A stretch of 64,000 bases of DNA from Gelidibacter algens (GTDB lineage Bacteria; Bacteroidota; Bacteroidia; Flavobacteriales; Flavobacteriaceae): NCBI RefSeq assembly GCF_001678675.1, contig NZ_LZRN01000006.1, positions 99,412 to 163,411 of the forward strand, read 5' to 3'. The notes below the pieces were generated by a model. That model saw only the letters and a program-made list of their open reading frames with translations. It had not been told where the DNA came from and made no database searches. The translations under genes were made by a program, and so were the position numbers. Of the stretch, positions 38,862 through 48,028 are shown piece after piece (position 1 is the first letter of the stretch; each line of letters begins with the position of its first letter).

Positions 38862-38866
38862 AATCT
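38830..38866 (+). terminator. hairpin over the stop codon, possible terminator
   Basis: AGATTCTATTGG (38830-38841) pairs perfectly with CCAATAGAATCT (38855-38866) around a 13-base loop. The TAG stop of the upstream CDS (38859-38861) is inside the right arm. The following bases (GATTTAAATTT) give only a poor T-tract, so termination strength is uncertain. Confidence 0.55.
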
Positions 38867-38952
38867 GATTTAAATTTGGCCGTAGCCATTTGTAATTAGC
38901 ATACGTTGTTTTTTAAAACCTCGCCAATCGAGGAGGTTCTTGAGTTTTAAAA

Positions 38953-39090
38953 TTAGAAGAGATTGAAGACTGGTCCCAACAGCACGTAAAGAATAATAAA
39001 TACAATGATGGTACCAATACATCCACATTTGCCACCTCCTATTTTTTTTGCTCCCCAACCTGCAAGAAGCGCCCTAAAAATGTTCTTCAT
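38953..39090 (-). CDS. small glycine-rich membrane protein (45 aa)
   Basis: A short ORF that is easy to miss. It starts with ATG at 39090 and reads MKNIFRALLAGWGAKKIGGG, then KCGCIGTIIVFII, ending in LGPVFNLF before a TAA at 38953. It has a basic/Gly-rich head with a CxC pair and one strong transmembrane helix. The head GWGAKKxGGG resembles small conserved flavobacterial membrane proteins I have seen, but no function is known. A longer overlapping ORF in another frame (38870-39058) has no such character. Confidence 0.7.
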   Translation of the reverse strand: MKNIFRALLAGWGAKKIGGGKCGCIGTIIVFIILYVLLGPVFNLF

Positions 39091-39156
39091 CTTTTATAAA
39101 TTTAAGATCGAAATATAGAACTAATTTCGAATCCTGAGGTGCGCATTACCTAGAAT

Positions 39157-39807
39157 TTATATCTCAAATACTGATTTTTCAGTAAAGCCATAGCACACCG
39201 CAGATGCTACGCTGCGTTTGGTGTTCAAGCCTGTGAATTCGCTAAATGCAGGAAGAATCAATCGGTGTTCAGAGAGCTCAAAACACGGCAGTTTTATCGA
39301 TACCTTGCCTCTTCCCTTGATGGTAACTCCGGGATGGGTATGTCCAGATACGCAAAAAACGTTCGGTTGACAGTGTTGTTCATCATGCACAAACCGGAGT
39401 GTTCCGACATCTTTGTGGGTCTTGAATACTTCAATTTCCATAGCTTCATAAAAACTATTTTTAAGGCGGTCATGATTGCCTTTGATCAGTTCAAATTCTA
39501 CTGTGTTATTATCTTGTATGAAGGTTTGAAACTGATTCATATCGGTATTGTTTTCCGCGTGAAAGAGATCACCCACCACCAAAATAGTCTTAACGGCAAA
39601 ATGGTCTATTAAACCTTGGAGACGCTTTAAATCGTTATCCAAAATAGCCGATGGGATAGCGATTCCTGCTTTTCTGAAATGTGCCGTTTTGCCAATATGT
39701 AAGTCAGAAACTACTAAAGTTGCCTCATCTTGCCAATACAGAGCACGCTGATTTGTAAGCGTTAATGTTATATTTTGAACGGGAATGTCCTTGGTTACAA
39801 TACTCAT
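39157..39807 (-). CDS. pdeM: ligase-associated DNA damage response endonuclease PdeM
   Basis: 216-residue calcineurin-like metallophosphatase. Metal motifs: VVSDLHIGKTAHFRKAGI (Asp, His), LVVGDLFHAE, KGNHDRL and SGHTHPGV. The HFRKAG segment after the first motif is the mark of the PdeM group. It is the last of four genes (exonuclease, ligase, helicase, PdeM) with ATGA-type overlaps: its ATG overlaps the helicase TGA (39804-39807). The cluster is known as a DNA-end-processing repair set associated with an ATP-dependent ligase. Confidence 0.92.
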   Translation of the reverse strand: MSIVTKDIPVQNITLTLTNQRALYWQDEATLVVSDLHIGKTAHFRKAGIAIPSAILDNDLKRLQGLIDHFAVKTILVVGDLFHAENNTDMNQFQTFIQDNNTVEFELIKGNHDRLKNSFYEAMEIEVFKTHKDVGTLRFVHDEQHCQPNVFCVSGHTHPGVTIKGRGKVSIKLPCFELSEHRLILPAFSEFTGLNTKRSVASAVCYGFTEKSVFEI

Positions 39808-42262
39808 AGTTGCGTTTGCTTCATCACCTCGTCACGAATACGTCTAATACGTGCATCCAGGTCTTCGCTGGTTAACGATTGACGTAAACTGTCCACTTTT
39901 ATTGGGAAACTCAAAGGTGTGAAAGATTTTGCAAATTTAAGAATAAGTTTGCTTTTAGAAATGCGTTCAAAAGCTTCTTTTAAACGGACTTCTTCCAACT
40001 GCTGATTAAATACTTCTGTATAGGCTTGACGTAACAATAAATTCTGAGGTTCGTAGTCTTCCAAAACTCTAAATATTAGTCCTGAAGACGATTGTAAACT
40101 CTTGTTATTTTTACGATTCCCCGGCTGACTCTGCACAACCAAACCCGAAATAACCGCAATATCCCTAAATTTCCGGGAAGCCATTTCAGAGGCGTTGATA
40201 CTACCAATCACATCTTCCATTAAATTTTCTTTGGATAGAATTGTTTTGATAGTAAGTTCATCAATGGGAATGGACTGGTCGCTCAACAATTCAAATCCGT
40301 AGTCATTCATGGCGATGGTAAATGTCAACGGTTTTATCAAACTTAGACGATAGGCTATCAACGCCGCCATGACTTCGTGTACCAAGCGTCCTTCAAACGG
40401 ATACATAAACACATGATGCCCATCTTTTGTTTCAATCAATTCGATCAAAAATTCGTCTTTCTGAGGGATATGTGAGTGTTTTTCCTGCTGAGAAATGAGC
40501 GGATGCAAAAACTTGAGTTCCTTTTCTGTAGTTTTCGGATGTAACGATTCTGAAAGTTTATCGCGTAAATACTGGCTCAAATAGGATGATAAAGGCAAGC
40601 GACCGCCCATCCAACTTGGGGTCACTGCCGATTTACGTTTACTGCGTTTCACCAAAACAGTCATGTCTTTAATAGTGACGATTTCCAGAACGCGACCAGC
40701 CAAAATAAAATGGTCATTCGGTTTCAATTTGGAGATAAAATATTCTTCCACCATCCCAATATAACCGCCAGAAAAAAATTTTACTTTCAACATGGCATCA
40801 CTTACAATAGCACCAATGTTCATTCGGTGCAACATGGCTATCCGTCTGCTTTCAACCTTATACAAACCAGTGGCGTCCACAATAACTTTATGATATTCTT
40901 CATAAGACTTTAGGGTATTTCCACCCTCGGTAATAAAGTGCAAAGCCCAACGCCAATCTTCTTCCGTCATATAATGAAACGCATGTACTTTTTGAATAGC
41001 AACAAAAAGTTCTTTCTCATTAAACCCTTCACCAACGGCCAAGGTTACCATGTATTGAATAAGGACATCAAACGTGAGCACCATCGGTTCCCGGGCTTCA
41101 ATACGTTTGTCTTTTACCGCTTGTTTTAGGGCAGCTGCTTCAATCAATTCTAAAGAATGGGTTGGTACGAAATAAATTTTTGAAGTTTCATAAGGTGAAT
41201 GTCCGCTACGTCCGGCTCGCTGCATAAACCGTGCAATGCCTTTGGGTGAACCTATTTGAATGACACAATCTACGGGTTTAAAATCTACGCCCAAATCTAA
41301 AGACGAGGTGCAAACCACCGCTTTTAAATGCCCGTCAGAAATAGCATCTTCTATCCAATTGCGCAACTGGGCATCAATGGAACCGTGGTGGATGGCAATT
41401 TGTCCAGCCAAATCGGGCTCAACTTTTAAAATTTGTTGGTACCAAATCTCCGATTGATTTCTGGTATTGGTAAAGATGAGCGTGGTATTATTGGCGTAAA
41501 TAATGGGGATGATTTTGGCCACCATTTTTACGCCCATATGGCCAGCCCATGGCAATACTTCAATCTCGTCTGGCAGCACTGTAACAATCTCAATGTTTTT
41601 TTCTCCTTGGCTACAATCCGTTTGGTTTTGATGTTTTTATAAGGGATCAATACGTTTTGGGCTTCATCCAAATTACCAATGGTGGCTGTGATTCCGAAAA
41701 TCTGCATCTTTGGGGATGAGCTCAGCAGTCGTGAAATAGCTAATTCCGTCAACACGCCACGTTTTGATCCGAGCAGTTCGTGCCATTCATCCACGGCAAC
41801 ACAGTTTAAATTTTTAAAAAAGCGGGAATTGTTTTTTTGTGAAAATAGAATATGAAGAGTTTCTGGAGTGGTCAACAACACATCTGGCATTAAACGTTCC
41901 TGACGGCGTCTATCTTTTTGCGGAGTATCGCCATTTCTGACTTCGACTTCCCAATCCAGACCAATTTCTTCCACAGCAAGAGTCATGGCTTTTGCCAAAT
42001 CTTTTGCCAAAGACCGCAGCGGACTTATCCAAAGCAATTTTATGCCTTTTTGGTAAGCTTCAGGTTGGTTGAGATAATCTATGACTACGGCCAGAAATAC
42101 AGAAAATGTTTTTCCAAAGCCTGTAGGAGCCACCACCATCCCACTCGCTCCATTATGGAATTGGTTCCAAGTTTGCAACTGAAACTCAAAAGGTTTTTGC
42201 CCTTTTTGATGCATCCAATCGGCAATGATGTGATAGCCTTGAGAGTCTTGAACGTTTTTCAA
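39804..42262 (-). CDS. ligase-associated Lhr-like DEXH-box helicase, frameshifted
   Basis: The protein is split. Residues about 1-215 (from 42262) carry motif I VVAPTGFGKTFS, Ib and the DEWH box in VAVDEWHELLGSKRG. The second frame continues with ATP-helicase motif VI MQRAGRSGHSPYETS and the Lhr-type C-terminal WH/beta-barrel region. Between them one base is missing in a sense-strand A-run (forward T-run 41596-41602, seven instead of eight). Restoring it joins AKEKKNIEIVTVLPDEIEVL and gives about 819 residues, the family size. No other lesion is visible. A 3'-5' DNA helicase partner of the ligase operon is the known role. Confidence 0.85.
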
Positions 42263-43851
42263 TTTGGATTCGTAATTAGAAGTTTGACTTGCTCAATGGT
42301 ATCAATCTCAGCAACGGTCTTATCACGACGCCATCTCACAATACGCGGAAAACGTAAGGCCACGCCAGACTTATGGCGATTGCTTAAGGCGATGCCTTCA
42401 AAGGCGATTTCAAAAACCAACTCAGGTTTAACGGTGCGCACAGGCCCAAATTTTTCGATGGCATTCTTATTGACAAATCTGGAAATTTCTGTGATTTCAA
42501 TATCGGTCAATCCAGAATAGGCTTTGGCTACGGTAACCAAACCGTCGTCTTTTTTTACTGCAAACGTATAATCAGTATATTTTGAACTTCTACGTCCACT
42601 TCCCTTTTGTGCATAAATCATAACCGCATCTATCGTTAACGGATCTACTTTCCATTTCCACCAGTCGCCTTTTTTACGTCCCGTATGATATGGCGAGTTC
42701 TTTTGCTTCAGCATCAAACCTTCGCTGTTGAATTCTCTGGCGCTATTCCGGATGGCGTCAAGTTCATTCCATTCTTGGAATTCTATAATTTCAGAAATCA
42801 CCACATTATCATGTTTCAATTCGCTCGTCAATAATTCCTCCAATAATTGACGGCGGTAGCTTAGTGGTTCTGAACGGACATCTTCGCCATTCCATTCCAA
42901 TACATCATAACCATAAAAGCCAACAGGAATCTCTTCGAGCATTTTTTTGCTGACATTCTTTCTGTTCAAACGTTTCTGCAAATCATTAAAGAGCAAAACG
43001 GCGTTGTCTTTAAGCGCTAATATTTCGCCATCAATCACAAAATCTTCTTTTAAGCTTTCCATGCTGGCAACAAGCTCCGGAAACTGACTGGTGACCAATT
43101 CTTCACCTCTTGACCATATGAAGATCTCACCATTGCGTTTGACGATTTGCCCTCTGATTCCGTCCCATTTATACTCCACTTGCCATGCGTCAGGTGTTCC
43201 CAACTCTGGCAACTCTTTCTCTAAGGCATAAGCCAAACAAAACGGATACGGCTTAGAATTATCATAATTGATATGTTCGCCATGTAGCAAGTCTTCAAAA
43301 CTAATGCTGTTGATATCCCAATTGCCAATAATACTGTGCATAAGCTGGTTGGCGTCAATCCCCGAATATTTTGAAAGCGCGTTGACCAAGGTTTTCTTGG
43401 AGACACCAATTCTAAAACTCCCGCCAATCAGTTTGTTGAAAATCAGACGTTCTTGCATTTCAAGCCCTGACCACGCATGACGTACATACTCTTTTTTATC
43501 TGCATCAGATTTTGGTTTTAAGGCAAGCAATTCGGTCATCCAATCGCTCAATGATTTTTCAATATGATGCGTAGGGTCTGGCAACATCAAGGCGATGGTT
43601 TCACCTAAATCGCCCACACTACTATAGCTTTCCAAAAACAGCCATTCAGGATAGCCTGTAATTTCCATACACCACTGCCGCATAAGCGTGGTCTTTACAG
43701 GACGTGGGGGTCGTTTTCCTGTGAACAACGTAATCAGCCACAGCTTATCTTTGTTGGGCGCAATGTTGAGATAATCCACCAACGCGTCAATTTTCGCATT
43801 GGTTTTATTCGTGATTTCGATGGCGCTGATCAAATCAGAAAAATGTTTCAT
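42259..43851 (-). CDS. ATP-dependent DNA ligase (ligase-associated repair cluster)
   Basis: 530 residues. The N-terminal DNA-binding helical domain (about 1-200) is followed by the nucleotidyltransferase domain with motif I VEYKWDGIRGQIV (Lys is AMP-bound), motif III FVIDGEILALK, motif IV SEGLMLKQ and motif V KGDWWKWK, then an OB domain. It seals nicks using ATP, unlike the NAD-dependent LigA. It overlaps both neighbours by four bases (42259-42262 and 43848-43851). Confidence 0.94.
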   Translation of the reverse strand: MKHFSDLISAIEITNKTNAKIDALVDYLNIAPNKDKLWLITLFTGKRPPRPVKTTLMRQWCMEITGYPEWLFLESYSSVGDLGETIALMLPDPTHHIEKSLSDWMTELLALKPKSDADKKEYVRHAWSGLEMQERLIFNKLIGGSFRIGVSKKTLVNALSKYSGIDANQLMHSIIGNWDINSISFEDLLHGEHINYDNSKPYPFCLAYALEKELPELGTPDAWQVEYKWDGIRGQIVKRNGEIFIWSRGEELVTSQFPELVASMESLKEDFVIDGEILALKDNAVLLFNDLQKRLNRKNVSKKMLEEIPVGFYGYDVLEWNGEDVRSEPLSYRRQLLEELLTSELKHDNVVISEIIEFQEWNELDAIRNSAREFNSEGLMLKQKNSPYHTGRKKGDWWKWKVDPLTIDAVMIYAQKGSGRRSSKYTDYTFAVKKDDGLVTVAKAYSGLTDIEITEISRFVNKNAIEKFGPVRTVKPELVFEIAFEGIALSNRHKSGVALRFPRIVRWRRDKTVAEIDTIEQVKLLITNPN

Positions 43852-44870
43852 GAGCTGACGTTTTTATCTGTTACCACTTCCTTCTCTTCTTCCTCGGTGC
43901 CATATTCTGTTTTCACTTCCGCAGAAGGAATGCCAATTTCATTCAAGTATTTTGAAAAGGTAGCTTGACTGCCATGGGTAACATATACTTTTTCAGCTTC
44001 GGTAGCTTTTACTGCAGATAGAAGCCCGTTCCAATCGGCATGGTCGCTTACTGCAAAACCTGCATCTACCGCTTGCCATCTTCTATTGCCACGGATCTGC
44101 ATCCAACCGGAACAAATAGCTGTAGCAGCATTGGGGATTTTTTTTAACAGTTTTGAACCCAATAAACCTGGGGGCATAATGACAATTTTATTTTGTAGGT
44201 CTTCTTTCTTGAAATCGTAAGTCAGCAATTCGGTTTTAGGCAGTGAAATCCCTGAACCTTCAATCGCAGTATTGAGATTATGGATTGCCGAATGGACATA
44301 TATTTGATCCACATGCTCCATCATTTTCATAATGCGCTGTGCTTTCCCTAAGGAGTAGCCTAAAAATACACTCGTCCTGTTGTGCGACTGATTTTTTATC
44401 ACCCAATCCTGCATCTGCTGCTGGAGTTGTGCTTCAGGCAACCAATTATAAATGGGAAGGCCAAACGTGCTTTCGGTAATAAACTCATGGCATTTTACAG
44501 GTTCAAACGGAACGGTCAAATAATCATTCTTCACTTTATAATCGCCGGTAAAAACGACAACAAAGCCTTTGTATTCCAAGCGGATCTGTGCAGAACCAAT
44601 CACATGGCCCGCGGGAAAGAAGCTTACCTGCACCCCATTGATCATCTTGGGTTCATTATAATTAAGAGATTCAATATGAATGTCGGCACCCAAACGGTGT
44701 TTTAATATCGCCTTAGAATCGGTCTGACACAAATAGTACTTCATGCCATTGCGCGCATGATCAGCATGCCCGTGGGAAATAATCGCGTAATCTACGGGAA
44801 GCCATGGATCGAGATAAAACTTTCCGGGGATGCAATAAATGCCTTTTTTTGTGAATTTAACGAGTTTCAA
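43848..44870 (-). CDS. ligase-associated DNA exonuclease (metallo-beta-lactamase/beta-CASP-like)
   Basis: 340 residues with the zinc motif ISHGHADHARNG, FPAGHVIGSAQI, TGDYK and the late SDHADWNGLL motif. These match the MBL-fold nuclease group that includes SNM1/CPSF-type enzymes. The first gene in the ligase-associated cluster, proposed to trim DNA ends before joining. The C-terminus ends in a charged tail (GTEEEEKEVVTDKNVSS). Confidence 0.92.
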   Translation of the reverse strand: MKLVKFTKKGIYCIPGKFYLDPWLPVDYAIISHGHADHARNGMKYYLCQTDSKAILKHRLGADIHIESLNYNEPKMINGVQVSFFPAGHVIGSAQIRLEYKGFVVVFTGDYKVKNDYLTVPFEPVKCHEFITESTFGLPIYNWLPEAQLQQQMQDWVIKNQSHNRTSVFLGYSLGKAQRIMKMMEHVDQIYVHSAIHNLNTAIEGSGISLPKTELLTYDFKKEDLQNKIVIMPPGLLGSKLLKKIPNAATAICSGWMQIRGNRRWQAVDAGFAVSDHADWNGLLSAVKATEAEKVYVTHGSQATFSKYLNEIGIPSAEVKTEYGTEEEEKEVVTDKNVSS

Positions 44871-44918
44871 ATGGGATGGCTTACAAGGTGATTTTAAAAC
44901 TGACGACTTAACATTGCT

Positions 44919-44945
44919 AAAAAAACTCGAACCGAAGTCCGAGTT
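44919..44945 (-). terminator. UUCG-loop intrinsic terminator after the PPOX-type gene
   Basis: Read on the minus strand: AACTCGGAC, TTCG tetraloop, GTTCGAGTT, then seven Ts (44919-44925 on the plus strand are As). A nine-base stem with one G-T pair and a stable cUUCGg loop. It ends the PPOX-type transcript before the repair operon. Confidence 0.93.
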
Positions 44946-44953
44946 GTGTTATA

Positions 44954-45454
44954 TTATGGTTTTAGTGTTCCCACGTCCATAGTGTCTGGCTGGTTGCCTG
45001 TAATGGCACCAACGCCTATTTTAACCAAGTTCACCAATTTGTTGCTTTTTGGATCCCAATAAAAAGCTTCAGTAGGTTTCACGGAAATTGCGGTAATGTT
45101 TGGATCATCTTTGCCGTCAAACCAAGCATCATCAGCACTACCATAAAGCTCGTCAATCATAGCTCTGTCTGTAGTAATGGTCGCCATTCCATAAACATTT
45201 AAAAATTGCATGTCGCTTTTATCACCATAGATGAGGTGTAAGTTGGCGTCATTCATAATGTTTTGGTTGTGGGTGCTGTTTTTATTGCTCAAAAACCAAA
45301 TGTTCCCGTGAGCGTCTACTTTTTTAGTGCTCATGGGGATCATGTGGAGCGGTGTTTTCTTGAGGTTGGTGGCCATCATGGTAAAGTCGATATCTTCTGC
45401 CATCTCTTTAATTTTATTTTTGGCCTCGTCGTTGTATAAATTCTCTTTGCTCAT
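44954..45454 (-). CDS. pyridoxamine 5'-phosphate oxidase-fold protein (general stress protein 26-like)
   Basis: 166 residues of split-barrel flavin-binding fold. Signature runs: FTMMATNLKKTPLHMIPMST, ANLHLIYGDKSDMQFLNVYG and the C-terminal FYWDPKSNKLVNLVK. It resembles general stress protein 26/FMN-binding proteins and not catalytic PdxH, since the PdxH substrate-binding Arg/His signature is not visible. Own terminator with UUCG loop downstream. Confidence 0.85.
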   Translation of the reverse strand: MSKENLYNDEAKNKIKEMAEDIDFTMMATNLKKTPLHMIPMSTKKVDAHGNIWFLSNKNSTHNQNIMNDANLHLIYGDKSDMQFLNVYGMATITTDRAMIDELYGSADDAWFDGKDDPNITAISVKPTEAFYWDPKSNKLVNLVKIGVGAITGNQPDTMDVGTLKP

Positions 45455-45659
45455 AAAGTTTTGCTTTAGATTGTTTAAAAGTACAATTTGTTTAATTTAT
45501 CCATAAAAATACTCAACAAATAAATAATCCGTTGGTTCTATTCAATAAAATAATAGCGCAATACCAAATTAGTTGTTATGATGCTCAGTTCATTATTGAC
45601 GCACTCATATACCATCGTTATGGATAGGAACAGCAGAGAAAATATCAGAATTCATTTAA

Positions 45660-45877
45660 AACACCCATGTCACCAAGGAAGCTGAAGCAGCTCAGATTTT
45701 TATCAGTTTTAAGTGTTGGGGAGATACTCAAGATTGTGAAAGTGTAACCGTTTTTTTGAACATTTGGAGCAAGAACGCCATCAGTGATGCCGTGGATAAA
45801 CCACTTTTACTCTTCTTAAGTTTTTAGGTGATGTGTATGAAGCCAAGGAAGGCTCAAACAAAAAATCGAAATAAATA
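45660..45877 (+). pseudogene. probable degenerate gene remnant
   Basis: In one frame the sequence from 45666 reads HVTKEAEAAQIFISFKCWGD and on to SKNAISDAVDKP before a stop near 45826. The neighbouring frame then continues KFLGDVYEAKEGSNKKSK and stops near 45874, just before a hairpin terminator. No start codon or recognised domain is visible. I read this as the 3' remnant of a decayed plus-strand gene. The family is unknown. Confidence 0.35.
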
Positions 45878-45888
45878 ACTACAGCTTT

Positions 45889-45928
45889 AAAAAATAGGCT
45901 ATCATAACTTATGAAATAGCCTCTTTTT
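45889..45928. terminator. bidirectional hairpin terminator in the decayed intergenic zone
   Basis: AAAAATAGGCTAT pairs with ATAGCCTCTTTTT (one mismatch) around a 13-base loop, with T-runs on both strands. It would end the plus-strand remnant and the minus-strand DsrE-like pseudogene alike. Confidence 0.75.
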
Positions 45929-46042
45929 CGGTGTTACATTCGGACTTCTACCGGAGACCATTTCTCAAATATTCAATTCTGAAGGACCAGCTTTAGTTTT
46001 GAGACTCCTTCTTTGAATAAGGATGGCGTTTGCACTTAAACT

Positions 46043-46579
46043 TTATAAGGTAATTGTTTTAAATCCACTTTCCTGCAAGCCAAACAACTACACAAACCCC
46101 GTCTGGCGTAGTTTCAATAGATTTGTGATAATCTGATTTTTTAACTTCAAAGTAATTCATTGCAGACTCGCATACAACGATCCGGATGCCAAGGTTTTCA
46201 CTGATGTCAATAAAAGAAATCAGACTTTCATCTGTGGCCAAATCTTTAGCTGCTGCACTGATTATTACAATCTCAAAATCCAATTGCGTATTGGTCTCTT
46301 TAAGTTTTTTACAGCATTCTCAATGGCAGTAACACTCAGCGATTGAGCCGAAGTTGAGGTGTACATTGACACTAAGTGATTTAACTCTCTGACGTGTTTG
46401 TCATTAACACTATCACCATCCAGAAGCTTGATTTCATTCTCCATTAATTCAGCACTCACAAAATCGGGTTTGAATTGGTCGGGGATTTCAGTCTTTGAAT
46501 GCGGGATGTGGAAAATCAAAGAATTTTCAAACGCATCACTAATCGAATTCATTCCCAAAAGTGTATGATATCCAATCAT
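46043..46579 (-). pseudogene. chimeric pseudogene: N-formylglutamate amidohydrolase N-terminus plus DsrE-like C-terminus
   Basis: From 46579 the frame starts MIGYHTLLGMNSI and gives SLIFHIPHSKTEIPDQF, which matches the N-terminus of N-formylglutamate amidohydrolase (HIPHSxxxIP). Further on, the protein turns into a DsrE/YchN-like fold (AVKKLKETNTQLDFEIVIIS, ENLGIRIVVCESAMNYF, KKSDYHKSIETTPDGV). Two frame errors break it: one A missing in the A-run at 46306-46311, and one extra base near 46098, after which LFGLQESGFKTITL would follow in frame to the stop at 46043. It is likely non-functional and a product of deletion-fusion. Confidence 0.55.
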
Positions 46580-46734
46580 AATTAATTGCAGTTTTTATGT
46601 TAATCTTAATATTATTCTGTAGGGTTAGATATTACGCTCTCTTAGTTTCAAGCAGAGTTTTGTACTTTTGATAGCTTGTGTTCATTCCAGCGGGTTTTCC
46701 TTAATTTGAAATACATAAAAAAATAGCTATATAA

Positions 46735-47658
46735 ATGAAAATTGAGGTAAATAAAGTAGCGCAACTCACAGGACATAATGCGGCAATATACGCATTAGAT
46801 AAAGGAACATCTGAACATCTTATTTTTTCTGGTAGTGTAGATAAAGTCATCGCACAATGGGATTTAGAAACATTTCAATCTGAAAAATTCGTAGCCCGTT
46901 TCCCTGCTCCTTTATATTCTATTTGTCATATTCACCAAAAGCAATGGTTACTGGCTGGAACGTCAATTGGTACTGTTCATATCTTTGATTTAGAGAAAAA
47001 CGAAGACATCGCAATCCTAAATAACCATACGTCCCAGGTTTTTAATATATCGTATTCTATCGAAACAAATTGTATCTATACTTCTGGTGGAGACGGTTAT
47101 TTAGCAATTTACGCACTGGATACCTTTGTCTTGATCAAGATGATTAAGTTATGTGATGAAAAAGTGCGACATATCGATTTTAATTATGCGACTTCTGAAG
47201 TCGCTGTTGCTGCAGGTGAGGGTAACATTAGTATATTCGATCTCAAAACATTCTTAGAAAAAAAGATCTTTGTCGGACATCAGCTTTCAACAAATGTTGT
47301 GCGCTTCAGTCCTGATGGAAAGCTCCTTTTAACAGGTGGACGCGATGGTCATTTGAATATCTGGCAAGTGGAATCTTATGAACTAATAAAGTCAATTCCT
47401 GCTCATGATTGGGCCGTTTATGATATTGCCTATAGCCCAGATGCCACTTTATTTGCTACGGCTAGTCGTGATAAAACTTTAAAAATATGGGATTCCAACA
47501 CCTTTCGACTATTAGAAGTGGTTGACAGAGAAAACAATGATGGACACCAATTTTCGGTAAACAAATTAATTTGGAGCGCTTATAACAATTATTTGATTTC
47601 TGCCAGTGACGATAAAACGATCATTGTATGGGAAGTCAATCGAAATGAGAGCTTCTAA
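46735..47658 (+). CDS. WD40 beta-propeller protein
   Basis: 307 residues, about seven WD40 repeats. Examples are SGSVDKVIAQWDLETFQ, ASRDKTLKIWDSNTFR and the last repeat SASDDKTIIVWEVN, with GH dipeptides (GHNAAIYAL, GHQLSTNVVRF) opening blades. There are no extra domains and no signal peptide, so it is a cytoplasmic propeller scaffold. Stand-alone WD40 proteins of this length occur in many flavobacteria without assigned roles. It follows the pseudogene zone and precedes the tRNA-Arg gene in convergent orientation. Confidence 0.88.
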   Translation: MKIEVNKVAQLTGHNAAIYALDKGTSEHLIFSGSVDKVIAQWDLETFQSEKFVARFPAPLYSICHIHQKQWLLAGTSIGTVHIFDLEKNEDIAILNNHTSQVFNISYSIETNCIYTSGGDGYLAIYALDTFVLIKMIKLCDEKVRHIDFNYATSEVAVAAGEGNISIFDLKTFLEKKIFVGHQLSTNVVRFSPDGKLLLTGGRDGHLNIWQVESYELIKSIPAHDWAVYDIAYSPDATLFATASRDKTLKIWDSNTFRLLEVVDRENNDGHQFSVNKLIWSAYNNYLISASDDKTIIVWEVNRNESF

Positions 47659-47821
47659 AACAAATCACAATTGCAGAGAGCGAGACGAAATCATGTCAGA
47701 GGGATTAGAAACGTAGAATTCTTCCTGTATAGACTAACTACAATTTTTGCTTAATCTTAAAATCCCACAACTTTATGACTTGATCCAAAATATAGACGGT
47801 GCACATAGACTATTTTTATCA

Positions 47822-47850
47822 AAAAAAGCAAACCAAATGGTTTGCTTTTT
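47822..47850 (-). terminator. terminator of tRNA-Arg
   Basis: AAAAAGCAAACC-AAAT-GGTTTGCTTTTT is a perfect 12-bp hairpin with T-runs on both strands, five bases from the tRNA end. It also serves the convergent WD40 gene. Confidence 0.93.
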
Positions 47851-47854
47851 AATG

Positions 47855-47928
47855 TGAGCCCGACAGGATTCGAACCTGTGACCGCCTCCTTAGAAGGGAG
47901 GTGCTCTATCCAGCTGAGCTACGAGCCC
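47855..47928 (-). tRNA. tRNA-Arg (anticodon TCT)
   Basis: Read on the minus strand: acceptor GGGCTCG, D-arm TAGCTCAGCTGGATAGAGCA, anticodon stem CCTCC-loop CTTCTAA-GGAGG with TCT as anticodon, T-arm ACAGGTTCGAATCCTGT and acceptor CGGGCTC with discriminator A. 74 nt, no encoded CCA. All helices close. TCT reads AGA, the main Arg codon in AT-rich flavobacteria. Confidence 0.97.
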
Positions 47929-47963
47929 ATTCAAGAACTAAGTTCTGAAATGGTAAGACAATA

Positions 47964-48028
47964 AAAACAAATTTCATTTGTCTTACGGTCGGCAAATATA
48001 CACTTTCTATTAAAACATCATAAATAAA
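47964..48028 (-). repeat. tRNA leader/promoter repeat, copy A (upstream of tRNA-Arg)
   Basis: A 65-base segment that aligns without gaps to 57853-57917 with 54 identical positions. It contains the -7 element and a leader dyad ACAAAT/ATTTGT. The second copy lies before the tRNA-Pro-like remnant. Confidence 0.75.
47993..48000 (-). promoter_or_regulatory. -7 promoter element of tRNA-Arg (TATATTTG)
   Basis: On the minus strand the octamer TATATTTG fits TAnnTTTG exactly. About 20 bases upstream there is a TTTT-rich stretch where the -33 element should be. It lies 65 bases before the mature 5' end, so a leader is made and processed. Confidence 0.7.

Noticed and set aside
38870..39058. 62-aa minus-strand ORF
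   Set aside because: Overlaps the 45-aa ORF at 38953-39090 in another frame, has no start context and an unlikely composition. The 45-aa frame has a membrane-protein signature.
41528..41650. programmed -1/+1 ribosomal frameshift in the helicase
   Set aside because: No typical slippery heptamer with pseudoknot is visible, and the same type of single-base loss occurs in unrelated genes. Homopolymer error or transcriptional slippage explains it better.
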